This document shows, one piece after another, positions 25,431 to 37,841 of a DNA stretch of 64,000 bases. Origin of the DNA: Formicarius rufipectus (Eukaryota > Chordata > Aves > Passeriformes > Formicariidae); NCBI GenBank assembly GCA_013399695.1, contig VXAU01003502.1:62001-126000 (forward strand). The letters run 5' to 3'. A model generated the notes under the pieces. That model made no database searches, was not told the origin of the DNA, and saw only the letters and a list, made by a program, of their open reading frames with translations. The first letter of the stretch is position 1, and each line of letters begins with the position of its first letter. A program made the translations under genes and the position numbers.

Positions 25431-27276
25431 TATGTGTTTGTTTTGACACTTTTTCTCTTTCTGTCTTAATACTGCTTTTCTTCAGCCCTGTTTAAGTGAG
25501 AGGAGATATCACAGAGCAAGTCCTCGATAAATACATAATTCAGTGTTACTTTGCTGATGTACAACTCCAATTAATTCCTCTCCTAATTTTAGGACTGCCC
25601 AAATCAGCTGAAACCACTGCTATGTCATATTTTACCACTTGTAAAAGAGGAATAGTGTTATCTGCCGCCTTTCTTCTGCACTGCAGAGCCTCCATAGGCA
25701 AAGTGTTACATAAATGCTCTGCATTTATTATTTCAAATAGTAAATCAAAGGCAGGACAAGTACAGCAAGCTGGAACAGGTCTTAAATATGCAGACATAAG
25801 CAGAGTTGTGTGCACAAAATGTTTCAGAAATAATATAAAAATGTGGACTAATTCTCTGTAGGGAAAGATCAAGAGTAATTGCAGAAGTGTAGGGCTGAGA
25901 TGGGAATCGTGGGAATTATCACTCGCACAAAATTAACCACAATAGCGTTTTGCAAGCACAGAGGGCATGAATATGAAAGTCCATTCAAAAGGACTGGAAA
26001 AGTAATCCAGCAGAGCTGTAGCAAAAGCCAGAGCCTTGTGGCTACTGTTAGAAACTGAGACCTTCATAGTTTTGTTTCATAGGGACTAATGAACATTACT
26101 GACAGGAGTCTGCTTATATTGGCAAAATTCATTTCCCCACAGGAAAAAAAAAATCCTGTAGCAGCTAATCCATAGGAAAATTTCTATTAAACAGAGTCTT
26201 AGGTCATTGCATATGGCTTCAGACAGCCATCACATAAGTGATCTATGGGAATACAATGGTGCAAGACTTCCTGGAAGTCAGGTGGTTTGAAATCCTTAAT
26301 TTGTCTGAAGAGGTACAGCTCCATTTCCAGGCCAGGCAAATGTTATTCACTTCAGAAGATGCAGAGGAAAGTCACTATATGTTAAGTATGATAATTTTAT
26401 TTCCATGGAAAATATACTGAGGTACATATGAAAATAGGAGGTGGCCCATCTTCCTGGTTTTGAGTATGCCTTGAGTGAAAGGGGAGATCAATCTCAGATG
26501 CAGCAGAATGAGTACAGGTACACTCTGGGTTTGAAGATAATTCGCAAAAAAGTTTCAGCTCCTCAGTGCTATTCAGTACAGCTCTATTAAGGATTCATTG
26601 ATCACAGGTTAAGAACACCTGTTAGTCAAAAAACAACTCTTCACCAAAAAAAGAATGTTTGCAGTACTCAATTTCTTTATACAAGCTTCACTGAATTTCC
26701 ATGTGGTTTAAGAAGAGAGGTCTGAAATTTTAAGCTAACTTGTGTGAAAATGCAATAAAATAAGTTACTTATTAAACTGATTAAGGACGGGTTATGACCC
26801 CACTTTCTTAAAAGGATAGCTGTAACAAACATCTCTACTGTGCTTTCCTAATGGCAAAGGAGGAGGCTGCACACTGAGGACATGGGCATTGACATGGGGG
26901 TACTTTGTGCAGGAGCAGTATGTAGCATCACAGAAAGCCGTCTTCCTCCTGGGCTACTTTCTGATGCAGAAGTCCTACCGTCGGTCAGCACTGCTGCAGG
27001 TACTCCTGGAAGCTGCTGAGACTCTTTAATGCCCAGTAAAGTAAAAGGAAACCCAGGCTGTGCTCATGTGTTGAAAGACGTGTTCAGCATTTTGAAGAAG
27101 GCACTCTTAGAGTCTGATGCGAGAACATGGTGCCTGGGACTGATGTGTGAAGGTCAAGAGCTTGAAGACAATTTCCCTCTTCACGCACAATAACTGCAAG
27201 ACAAGAACCTTACACAGGAAACACGTTATGCCTCATGCAGACATCAGCTACAGCTCAGACAGGCAAGAAAAATAGG
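25431..27276. other. No gene; slightly GC-richer patch near 26.9 kb
   Basis: No gene is supported. The patch at about 26860-27010 has higher GC content and no recognisable repeat. The 121-codon (+) and 108-codon (-) frames at 25496-25872 overlap each other and have no domain that I recognise. Confidence 0.45.
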
Positions 27277-27390
27277 TCATAGAATCATGGGTCATAGAAT
27301 CATAGAAAGGCTTGGGTTGGAATGGCCCTTAAAAGATCATCTAACTTCAACCCCCTCCACCATGGGCAGGCATGCCACCCACTACCCACC
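27277..27390 (-). mobile_element. CR1 LINE 3' end
   Basis: On the plus strand the copy starts with two TCATAGAATCAT tail units, then GGCTTGGGTTGGAATGGCCC, AAAAGATCATCTAACTTC, and CCACCATGGGCAGGCATGCC. This is the reverse complement of a bird CR1 terminus. Only about 110 bases are present, as expected for strong 5' truncation. The repeated tail unit suggests slippage or an original multi-unit tail. Confidence 0.92.
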
Positions 27391-30300
27391 CACAAACACC
27401 TTCACTTTTAGCTGTTGGAATCCAAAATAAGCCCACAGTATATGCATAGGGAGGAGTTTCCTTTTCTTGTGAAAATACCTAGTCATCAGGACTTATACTT
27501 CTCCAAAGCCCAGAGGCATTTGAAGCTACTAACAGCATTTTATGCAATGGAGTTCCTAAGATTCAGACCTCTGAAAACTAGAAAATAACAGAGATAAGCC
27601 ATACATATGCACTATTTACTCCGACAACTTTAATTCTGCTAACCCTGACTGAAGTGGGAGACAGGAAGAAGCAACTGCCAGTAGTTTAGCTGCTCCCAGT
27701 TTATTAGTTATAAGTGTCCTGAAGGCTAGAAGATAATATGGAGCAATCAGGAGAGCTGTGATTGTGATGTGAAGTGCTTCAGGCATCCTCTGTGTATGTG
27801 GAGAAAGAAAAAGCTGCAAAAGCACCTCAGCAGGGGCTGCGGTGTCTCATTTCAGCAGTGTGCTGAATGGATTGCGCCAGAAGCTTAGCATCATTTCTCT
27901 TCTTGTCTTGGGGATTATAATCTGTTAAATGTGACCTGAGTGAAATCTGCGGATTTTATCCTTGGAAAATGGAAGAGGCATGTTAGATAGCACTGTGCAT
28001 GAAAGGTGAGGGGATTACAATGTGAAATGGAAGAACCATAAGTGCTTGCAGATGTGTTGCCTTTCCAGAGCACCGCAAGTATGTTACATCAGGCGTTTCC
28101 CACTCTAGGCATCTCAAAGACAGGGAGCATGCACGTGTGGTAGAAGCACAGCATATCACTTAGAGATGGCAGAATTACAGATGTGCTTCTCACCTGCATT
28201 TGCTTGTAGAGATTCAAGATGATTGAACTCAACACTGCAGAAGGATGCGGAGCATTATGGAAAGCCTGGTGTCTAATTAACAAGTTCTGCCACTCTATTC
28301 ACAAGGATCTGGTTTGCTTGGGTTTTACCTTGTCTGCCTGCTTTTGATGAAGGAAGGCTGGAAGGGCAGCAGGGCATTGAGATCTGTTTCAGAACGAAAA
28401 ACAGCATTTCAGACAAGATAACAATCACACACAAAGTAGTTTTGCATGGAGTTATTACCACATTTAGATTTAAAAGAAAAAAACCTTTAATTCTGAAACA
28501 TTAATTTGCCTATTGTATACATTGTAAGCATGGTGTGGAGGGTATGAATATGCCTGGAAATGTTTTTAAAGGGTTAACTAGATCCCTGAAAAAAAAAAAA
28601 TTACAAATATAGTCTGTCCTCACATGTTAGCACTTTTATTCCAAGGCGGGAACAATGAGTGCTAATTACAAGTATGAAAATCATCTTTCTAAATGCAGTT
28701 CTCTCAGCGGAATGAGAATCTCCTTGAGGATAAATAGAGATAGAGGAAGGAAGCTCAAAAAACTTTGAACTGCTTTCTTGCTATCAATGCTACACAGCAC
28801 CTGAGAGTCTGTGAAGTGATTCAGGGGTACCCGTTCTCAGTTACACTATCCAAGCAGTCTCTTTAAAGTATATTTCAAGCACCTTTTTTTCCCTCTATTA
28901 CCTTTACAGCAAGACAAGGCAAAATGTACAAAAGAACAGAAGTCCTTAGAATCATAGGCATTCACAAAAGACAGAAAATGGGAATGCAAAAACCTGTTAG
29001 ATTGACAGCTGCTGGCAATTCACCCACTTCCAAAACCAGAGCACACCAGAGCATGCAGGAAGCCAACCTCATGCATCACTCACATCAGTAACTGTTAGAT
29101 CAGCTGAGAAAGCAAAGTCCCCATATCCCACCTATGCGCTCTCATCTTGCTTTGGGCATGGCCCCTTAGCTTAGGACCAGTAAACTCCTCCTTCTGTACC
29201 TCCAGATGATTCCTCCATTAATTCTTTCTTCCCTCTTTAAAAGAATTTCTATTTGAAGCTCACTTTATTTTGCAAGTACATCCTTAATTTCCTGCCGAGT
29301 TCAGATGAGTTCATTCCCCACTCTCACTATTCTCTGCAAGAATATTCAAGGTTGACAGATACAAAGATTATAACAATATGAATAGCTTATAGCAATAGAA
29401 TGATTTAATTTTCCTTTTGGTTTAACACAATGGAAACGCATTAAGAAAATAGAAAAAAATGTCCACTGTGTTTTCAGAAAAGAGTGCTCATTTTCAGACA
29501 CTGAACATAGAAGAGCAATTAGCTCATTTTCATGGTAAAGTGAATACCCAGTTCTTAAACATATAGCTCAATGTCATCAACAAACTAATCTGTAGAAATA
29601 CAGAGGCTACCAACTCAGTTCTTCACTTTAAAACTTTAATTTAAAATGTGATTTAAAGGCCATTAATGTCAGCAGAAGACATTCCACTGACTTCTAAAGA
29701 ATTTTTCATCAGACCATTACAGATGTAACATTTCTGGGTCTGAGAAAAGAAACAGAAGCCAGATATAAAAATTAAATCACTTAACTGTAGACTCTGGACA
29801 GAAGATAAATAAATTCATCATATTAAGATGAAACATGCCTTTTCCTCTAATGCATGGAGAAACACAGACAAGAAGCACAATATGCCTACTTTTCTATAAA
29901 TGACCTATTCAAGCACTGGTATATGCTTAAGTGGCAGACATCTAGATATTGTCAGACAGACGACACCATCCTGTCATTTGGCACCCTGCTGTCACAGCTG
30001 TCTTCTGCTTAATTCTAGTCACACATCTCCTTCTTTGATAGTGTTCTTGATATAAAGTCACCTTGTGGTTCTCACACGATCTGATTCATTTTTTACTTTA
30101 CAGCTAGCCTGATCTGCTTTCTGTGTCACTATAGAAGAACTCCACCAGAAATATGTGCTCAGTGGCAGTGGATAAACTGTGGCGTATTTACAAGGTAGTC
30201 TTCATAAGGATGAGAAACAACAGGGCAAAAATAACTACCTGAGGATTAAATGTAATGGCCACCCAGCTACAGTTTTTCAATGTATTCTCAGTTCAGCTTG

Positions 30301-31245
30301 CTGATAAGAGTGACAACATAATGAGGAATGGAAGCTAGTACCTCTGCATCTGGTTTTTATTCAAATTGAAAGCATGCAGACGAAAAATACCATACTCTAG
30401 ACATCAGATTGTCCTCCACTCTAAGAAAGATATCACAGTTCTCCTGGAGGTAATGGCTTTCTCAAAAACACTGCTGTTTGTCAACCAGTACAGAAGCCAT
30501 TTCCTTCTTGACCATAGGTGCTGGGAAGTTTTCACATCTGTTGTGTGATCTGCTAGTCAAATTAGCAGTTAGCAAATGTTCTTTCCTGTGAATTGCTAAA
30601 ATAAGCAAAGTAACAGCTTTTGCTGATCTGCAATATTAAAGACAGGGGTAAAAAATCTTTTATAGGGATGAGGAGGGAGAAAAAACTAAACTGATCCAGA
30701 ACAAACTTCCCCCTGTCTCCGCACCCTGCTATAATTCTCCAAAAAGTTCATCTAAGAAAAGTTGAAAGTTTCAAATAATCGCACAGCTCCTGGAATTGCC
30801 ACTTTGATTAAAGCAAAAGAAGCACCAATATTTTGTTGAAAAGATCAGAATAGAAAGAAATACTAATCATTACAATTACACTGGAAAGTTGTGGGAGACA
30901 GATTACACCTATGTAATTGAAAATTACTGCACATGGGTGTTCATTTCATGGATATTGAATACCTCTCTCCATTCCCTACTGTTTAAAAAATGAATCCTGT
31001 TCAACATATGGAAGACTAAAAGGAGAGATATGAACCTTCAAATATATAAAAGAAAACAATAAGTTGTTTTTCATGTTTTCTGGGACTAGAAAAAAAAATA
31101 GGATTACATCAATACATGGCAAAACTATTTTATACTCAGAATTTCCCAGCTATTATGCAAAGATTGCCTAGGAGACTGCTGAATTTCCTGACTGAGGAGG
31201 TAAAAGAGGAATATTACTATAAGTAAAGAAGGATAACAGTTGAAG
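27391..31245. other. Gene-free 3.9 kb
   Basis: No gene or clear repeat was recognised. Short A runs (for example near 28589) are the only simple sequence. Open frames are at most 69 codons, fewer and shorter than in the GC-richer parts. Confidence 0.5.
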
Positions 31246-31302
31246 CAGAGGGATGGGCTGGATGACTGATGTTCTTCTGAATTCTGCTGTTTCATGATTC
31301 AC
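31246..31302 (+). mobile_element. Decayed CR1 3' end
   Basis: GGGATGGGCTGGATGACTGAT, followed by a CTTCTGAATTCTGCTGT block and TTCATGATTCACTGAC, fits a diverged CR1 terminus (the 'ggttggactggatgacct...ttctatgattctatg' pattern). Only the last 55-60 bases are readable. Confidence 0.55.
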
Positions 31303-33875
31303 TGACTATGCATTGGTTCTGAGTTACTCTAGAATCAAAACTATTTGAATGTCTGTTACCTCCTTAATACTTACTAACATATGGGATATTACCATGAGAT
31401 AGAACACCTTTACCTCCACCAGTGGGACCCCAATTAGCCCACTGTCACCTTTAACGATAAAGGGCTCCTGGTGATGAGCCTGGTCCTGAACAAAAGACCA
31501 GAAAAAGCATTTATTGTCATTAGTAGACTATCGCTTCACCTGAAGGCTTTAAAACAGGAAGGACCATCAAGCTTAAACAGATTTATTGAAATTAACAAAC
31601 ACAGTTATTTTCCTGTCTGTGGTGAAGGTCAGGCCAAAGTAGTATTACTTGTGATTTTCAGTGAATCATGCCCACAACAACCTTTGATGACTGGGGGATG
31701 AGCAGGAATGGAAACTCCTAAAGGGCAGGAAGCCATATCTGCATGTTACAGAGCTGAACTATAGGATAGATGGCCTTTTTCCTGTTCATTTCCCTTGTCT
31801 TGACCAATAAATAAGCAACCTTGCGCAATTAAACCATGAGGAGGAAAACTTGCTGACTAATGAACTGGATTTTTTCTCATTCCTGACCTTGCCGGGCCAT
31901 TCCACTAGTTTAGAGGATCATTAATCAACAAATCTCTTTCATTTTATCTTTGCCTGGAAAAGGTTCACATTTTGTATTAATGTCATACACACATAGTTTA
32001 TGAAGGCTTATTCAACGAATAAATACACACTTTGACAAATGGTTTACCAGTTGTTGCTGACCTTGGTCAACAGACTGTCTATATACCATCCCTCCTCAGT
32101 TCTCACTATCACTCCTCTTTTTGTATTCTGCTCTGTTACTTTTATACAGTTACTATTAACTATTTCACTTGCTAATAATTATAAATTTAAAATTTTAAAA
32201 TATTCCTTCATATACAATGTGACTGGGAAGAATGAAAATATTTTATTTGGAGAGTCCTTATGTTATCAGACAACTACCTTATTTTTTTCTCACTCCTCTT
32301 GCTGAAGAGGAACAATAGATACCAATGTAACCACTAGCAAACATATATGAGTCTCTTGGCTTTATTTCTGAAACTTCTCTATTAGAGCCCACTTAATTAG
32401 ATGCATAAATCCTGTAAATGATGTCAGTGTTCATAATTAAATAAGACAATTGCAAAATCAGCTGCAGCACAAAATGTAGATAAATGTAGGAAGGAACAAT
32501 AAGGGATTGCTTTATTATAAATCTGCATGACTAACACTACCATAGTGATGTAGCAGAGAATCCATAACATCTGCTTCATACATATGAAAATTCATTTAAA
32601 TTATCAGCCATGAATTACTGTAGCACAAATACCAACAATAAAAAATTTGACCTAATTAATTTAAGATTTTTTCAGCAAGAAAGGTCATATTTCAGTACAA
32701 TGAATCTGGTAGATTCATTTCTGTGATGCTTAAACAGCTTAATCCTATAAAGTCTTTTAAAAATATGTCTTTAAACATTTGAATGAGTACAAAAAGAATA
32801 AAGAGACACATCTAAAATTTACTGTTGCTCTAAATAAAATCAAATAACATAAAAATACAATTTAGGTGTAAATTGGAGCAATTGAATATCTATTAATTAG
32901 GATTTCTTTTTATATCAAATCAGAGCCCATATCAGAACCTAAGCTGCACCTGATTGTTTCTTTAGAAAAAAATAGCTATTTTTATGAAATAGGCTTGTTC
33001 TGTCACTCCAATAGTTGGTGGAAGAGGAGTTTAGAAGAAAAAAAAATGGTCAAGAGAGAAGGATTTCAAATGTTTCCACTCTCTACACATTCAAGGCTTA
33101 AAGGGCTGACAGAAACATTGACTTTGTTTGCAATAGAAAGCCACATTAACTACTTTAAAAAAAAAAAAATCATCATGCAATTCTGTCCTGAGGCTGAGAT
33201 AGGAGAGAAGGAGCTATTTCTGACAGACGTCACATAAAGCACCACCTGCAGATGGTGATACTCTAAAGGGTTCATGACACCTGCATAATGCACCTGCAAA
33301 AACTCAACTGAGCTTCGCCTTACCCACACACAGGTACACATACCTGCTGGGCTACTTATAAGAAGGCTCATAACCTAATAGACAGCTCTTCAATGGTACA
33401 GCACCAGCACATTAGCAATGCTTGGTTTAAATATCTAATTTCAAGAGAAACAGAGATCAAACTCATAGCATAGATTTGCCTCCAATCAGAAGGCAGATGG
33501 AGTGCTATTATCTACAGAGTCTGTATTATCAGCTGAGATATAGGTCCTATCCTGGTAGATGGCTAAAATACTTACATTATTAACTGAGGTCATAAGGAGT
33601 AAATGGAGTCAATATGGCGAGCAGAATTTATAGTGATAATCCAGATCAAAAGTAGTCATTTTCTCTGTCATAAGCTGCTGATGAGTATTTCTCCCTACAG
33701 TCTGTTGTCATTTAAGCTCTACTGAGGGTTATTAAAATTTAGGTGTGGCAAACCCACATCTCCAGCACCTCCCAACAGGTTGCCATGGGCTGTATGCACT
33801 TCTTTCTTTAGCTGCACTGATATTTTATTAATGTATATTACCACCTGATTACAGTTATAATAGCAGATTTAATAC
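31303..33875. other. No feature seen
   Basis: Strongly AT-rich DNA. An 88-codon plus frame (32039-32305) is hydrophobic but unrecognised, and a 13-A run sits near 33157. Confidence 0.5.
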
Positions 33876-34540
33876 CACAGAATCATGTTTTGGGTTGGAA
33901 GGAACCTTAAAGGTCATCTTTAAAGTTAACATTAAAGTTCCAACCCTCCTACCATGGATAGGGACACCTTCCACTAGATCAGGTTGCTCAAAACCCCCCC
34001 AACCTGGCCTGAACACTTCCAGGATGGGGCACCACAACTTTTCTGCACAGCCCATTCTAGTGCCTCATCACTCTCAAAGTAAAGGATTTCTTTCTAATGC
34101 CTAATCTAAACCTACCCTCTTACCCTTTAAAACTATTCTTCCTTGTCCAATCACTACATGTCCTTGTAAGAAGTCCCTCTCCACCTTTTTTGTAGCCTCC
34201 TTTAGGTACTGAAAAGTACTCTAAGCTTTCCCTAGAGCCGTCTCCAGGCTGAACAACCCCAAGTCTTCCAAGTCCCAGCTTGAGACCAACCAAGCCTGTC
34301 TTGATAGGAGGAGTGCTCCAGACCTCTCACCGTATTTGTGTCTTCTCCTGGACTCATTCCAACAGGTCCATGTCTTTCTTATGTTACATCCCAGAGCTGG
34401 GTGCAGTATTTCAGGTAGGGTCTCACCAGAACTCTCACAAGCGCAGAGTAGAGGGGAAGAGTCACCTCCTTCACCTGCTGGCCATGCTTCTTTTGATGCA
34501 GCCTAGGCCCAGCTCTCAAGGCTATTCAGGACTTTTTGGA
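33876..34540 (-). mobile_element. CR1 LINE, longest copy in the window
   Basis: The plus strand carries the complement of CR1 from its tail upward: CACAGAATCATG, GGGTTGGAAGGAACCTTAAA, CATGGATAGGGACACCTTCC, AGATCAGGTTGCTCAAA, CTCTCAAAGTAAAGGATTTC, TCTCCAGGCTGAACAACCCC, and CAGAGCTGGGTGCAGTATTT, ending in CR1 3'-region sequence near 34540. About 665 bases are present. A short near-duplicated insertion (TTAAAGTTAACATTAAAGTT) interrupts the copy near 33920-33940. It is 5'-truncated, has several small gaps, and is inactive. The short frames within it (33855-34104 and 34280-34543) are repeat-derived. Confidence 0.95.
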
Positions 34541-37248
34541 TAATATCCCTTCCATCCAGTATGTCGATTGCACCACACATGTGAAGTTAGAAAAATTCCT
34601 CTCTGAGGAATGTAAGTGAACCTGAGCTCACTACTGATTTTTAACAGCCTTTGCTTGTTCCCCTTTTCTATTACCTGAAATTACACGTGATGCTAATTGT
34701 TAACATGTGTAGCAATACATTCCAGTCACTCTCCCATCACTCATCCCTGCTGAGCCTTGTACCTAATTTTTTTCATTTTTAATTCACTGAAATCAGGAAA
34801 TCCCTAAACTCTACCATGACTACAAGCAACTACCCTCAGACCTGACTGACATCCTAGCAAGATTCCTTTGAATGAGAGCAGTCCTCCCCTTGCAGCATCT
34901 TGAGCTGAACCAGTCACACTTCCCTTGTCAGGGGACAAAAAATATGCCATTCTGTGCATCCTCTTCACATTGTTTTCCCCTCCAGTTTTGAGTATTTCAG
35001 TGTAGCATACACTTAAATAGGCCTTAGAAATAGAATTCTTCAATTATATTAGGAACAAAAATTTCAAAAGGACAAAACTAAACCCCCTCTTGAATTCAAT
35101 GTTTTTCACTTCATTAGTAGCTTAACAAGACCAGACAGGAAAACCATGATATTTTTGTTCCAGACAGACTTTAAATTCACACCTATTATATTCTAAAATT
35201 GCAGTTTCAGTTAATGAGCTCCCTTTCCCAATAAATATTCAAATAACCCTGACAGTAAAGTACTAGGTATGCTGAGATTCAGAGCTAGTCAGAGTCCTTT
35301 GTGTTTTCACCCTCCTGGGGTCTGACTTTTCCATTTGACTACAGTGTTGTAATTCACAACCTGCTCAATAATGTCATACAGATGCAGGACAGTCAAGAAA
35401 AATACTGGAACCTATACAGGAACTATAGGAGCCTCAGGTCCCAAAACTACAAGGCCCCATGTGCCCTGAATATCCTGAATTTCACTGGGGTTTGCAAGTA
35501 TTTTTGTGCTTTCAGTGCATTTGAATTTTATGGGTGGATTTTTTGGCGACTGAATAATCCCAGATTTTTACAGAAGAGTGTAAATCAGCCTTGGCATGGC
35601 AGATTAAGAATCAGCCTCCAGCCAGGTAACAGAAGTTGTAAGATACATAAAACCCAAGATATGGTGTTGCTACCATATTGTAGGTATATATCTTAGGATT
35701 AATTTGACACTTTTCAGCTTGTTCTTTTTTTGGATTCATTCTTTGGCAATGGAGTTTATTTAGTAAAGAGCCATTTAGCTAATTAGAAGTCCAAAGCTAT
35801 CTCTCTCTGGCCCAATGATATATTCGGTGGCCAAGGCTTACCTGTCTCTATGGTCCATCTGGCAGCAGTCCAGAGGGAAGCAACCCAATCCTTGGATGGG
35901 CTTTGAACAGTGGCTGGGACGGTGACAGAACAACTAAGGTTACACAACTCACAACCTATGGCTATTCAGAAACAGCATCATTTTCACACTGTTGCTTCAA
36001 CTTTTCCATCTCCCTGAAACTTCTGAATCATCTTTCTTACAAATTATTTAAAATATTTGCGGGGCCAAGACTAGGCATTAAGTTCAATAGCTAAGGAGTA
36101 GAAAGCCTTACTGGGCTTGAATTCCCCTGCAACCATCAATCTCTCCAAAGGCACTTGTTATCACATCCTCCAGGACTCTTCTCTGGCTGGTTTCCCACTT
36201 CAGAATCTGATTTTCCTGGAAAAAACTACTTGCTGGCCAGTGTATTGATAATGTGTTGAACTATCTGCAACTTCATAAATACTCATATGTGTTTCTATAT
36301 CGGTGTTCAAGAGACCTCATCTAATGTTGCAGGAAACCAAGGAAAATGAGCCTTACATTTCAGAGTTTATCATCCCAAAACAAAACAAGAGACAAGTGGA
36401 TCCAGTTAGGAAAGCACAGAGAGACCATGAGCTTCTGTTTCTTTTCATTCAGTTCCATTTCAGCTAGAAAACTGAACAATGAAACAGTTAAATAGTCTGG
36501 ATTAAACATTTATCTTAGAGTGTTTGCCTTTTCACACATAAATTAAATTTTGTTGTTTAATCTCTGCTTTTCTTCTAATTATCTCTCTCCACACACACTG
36601 TTGGCTCACAGCTAGCATATCTCTTCAAGCAAGATGATTAGGAAGTGTCTGTTGTTGTTGGGCTTTCTTTCTTTTTTTCTTTGATTTTTTTAATCCTGAA
36701 GATGATAATACTATTCACTTGCTATGCAGAAGTGGTTATAACGATATATACAAAAGGTAAGAATAGGCCAATAATTTAGGCACCTTTTTCTAGAGGACAG
36801 AAACTTGCATTTTTTGTGTCACATTTTTACAGATTCTTTAAAATGAAAATTCCTGTAGTAGTTCTTCTACCTTGACACATAAGATTACTTTTTCAGCTTA
36901 AGCACTGATCTTTTGTGTGCATGTGTAGGTAATGCATTAGAACTGCCTGGTAGGACTTTATTACAAAGAAGCACAACTTTGTTTCCTGTGCATTTTACAA
37001 GTGTGGCTATGAAAACTAAGAGAAGAGAAACTTCAGGCTAAAGGACGTAAATAGCATACTTCTAGAGGCTACATGGCTAACAGAAAAGAACTACGGGGAT
37101 GGATTGTAAAATTTCTTCATTTCGGTTGCATAAATAGCAAATATAACTCCATTCCTCTAATGAAAGACAGTCTTCAGCCCTAGACTGAACTTTGAAAAAT
37201 CTTCCTGAAGCACTTCCTTTTATATATAAAGAAAGACACATACAGGTG

Positions 37249-37251
<3 letters not shown>
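34541..37251. other. Gene-free 2.7 kb
   Basis: No gene is supported. The 131-codon plus frame at 35301-35696 lacks a domain I recognise, has AT-type codon use like its surroundings, and shows no clear splice context. Confidence 0.5.

Positions 37252-37281
<30 letters not shown>
37252..37281. repeat. (AT)15 microsatellite
   Basis: A perfect AT dinucleotide run of about 30 bases. It is likely polymorphic in length. Confidence 0.92.
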
Positions 37282-37284
<3 letters not shown>

Positions 37285-37708
37285 ATAGCAATATATAGAA
37301 ATAACCATACAAAGCATTAGCATAATTGTCTTCTACTAGGAAGGATTAGATCTACCAACACATTGCATATGTACTGTTGCATATGGACCAAACTCTCCCT
37401 TTGCTGTTAGTAACAAGTTTTATGTGATCATGTCCTTTAGAAAAGAGAGAGCCTTAAAATCCTCAAGTGGACAGAGGTGCAGATCAATAGACAGACAGCT
37501 ACATCCATCCATCTGTGCATACTCTCAAAAGCATCCATGCTTTTCTGCAGGGATGTGTACCTCTGAAACATGTTATTAAGGATACTATATGAATGCCCCT
37601 TAAACATCAACAGGCTTGGGATACAAACCATCTCTCTAGGAAACTTGCTTCATATGATAATAGGAAAATTATGTTAAAGCATAATAATATGTTTTAATTT
37701 TTGATCAG
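37282..37708. other. No feature seen
   Basis: About 430 bases of AT-rich DNA between a microsatellite and a CR1 end. A 64-codon minus frame is unremarkable. Confidence 0.5.
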
Positions 37709-37770
37709 CCCTGCACTGGCAGTAGGACTAGATGACCAGTTTAGGTCCCTTCTAACTGAAATATTCTATG
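37709..37770 (+). mobile_element. CR1 LINE 3' end
   Basis: GCCCTGCACTGGCAGTAGG, then ACTAGATGACCAGTTTAGGT, CCCTTCTAACTGAAATATTC, and TATG. This matches the last 60 bases of a bird CR1 in plus orientation. It runs directly into an expanded tail repeat. Confidence 0.85.
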
Positions 37771-37841
37771 CTATGCTATGCTATGCTATTCCATTCCATC
37801 CATTTTATTCTATTCTACTTTCTACATTCTATTCTATTCCC
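37763..37841. repeat. Expanded CR1 tail: CTATG / TTCTA pentanucleotide repeat
   Basis: Four CTATG units are followed by degenerate CTATT, CCATT and TTCTA units over about 80 bases. The CR1 terminal motif ATTCTATG appears to have seeded the expansion, because the first units are identical to the tail motif. Confidence 0.8.

Noticed and set aside
35301..35696. 131-codon plus-strand frame
   Set aside because: AT-rich codon use like the background, no recognisable motif and no supporting neighbour exon.
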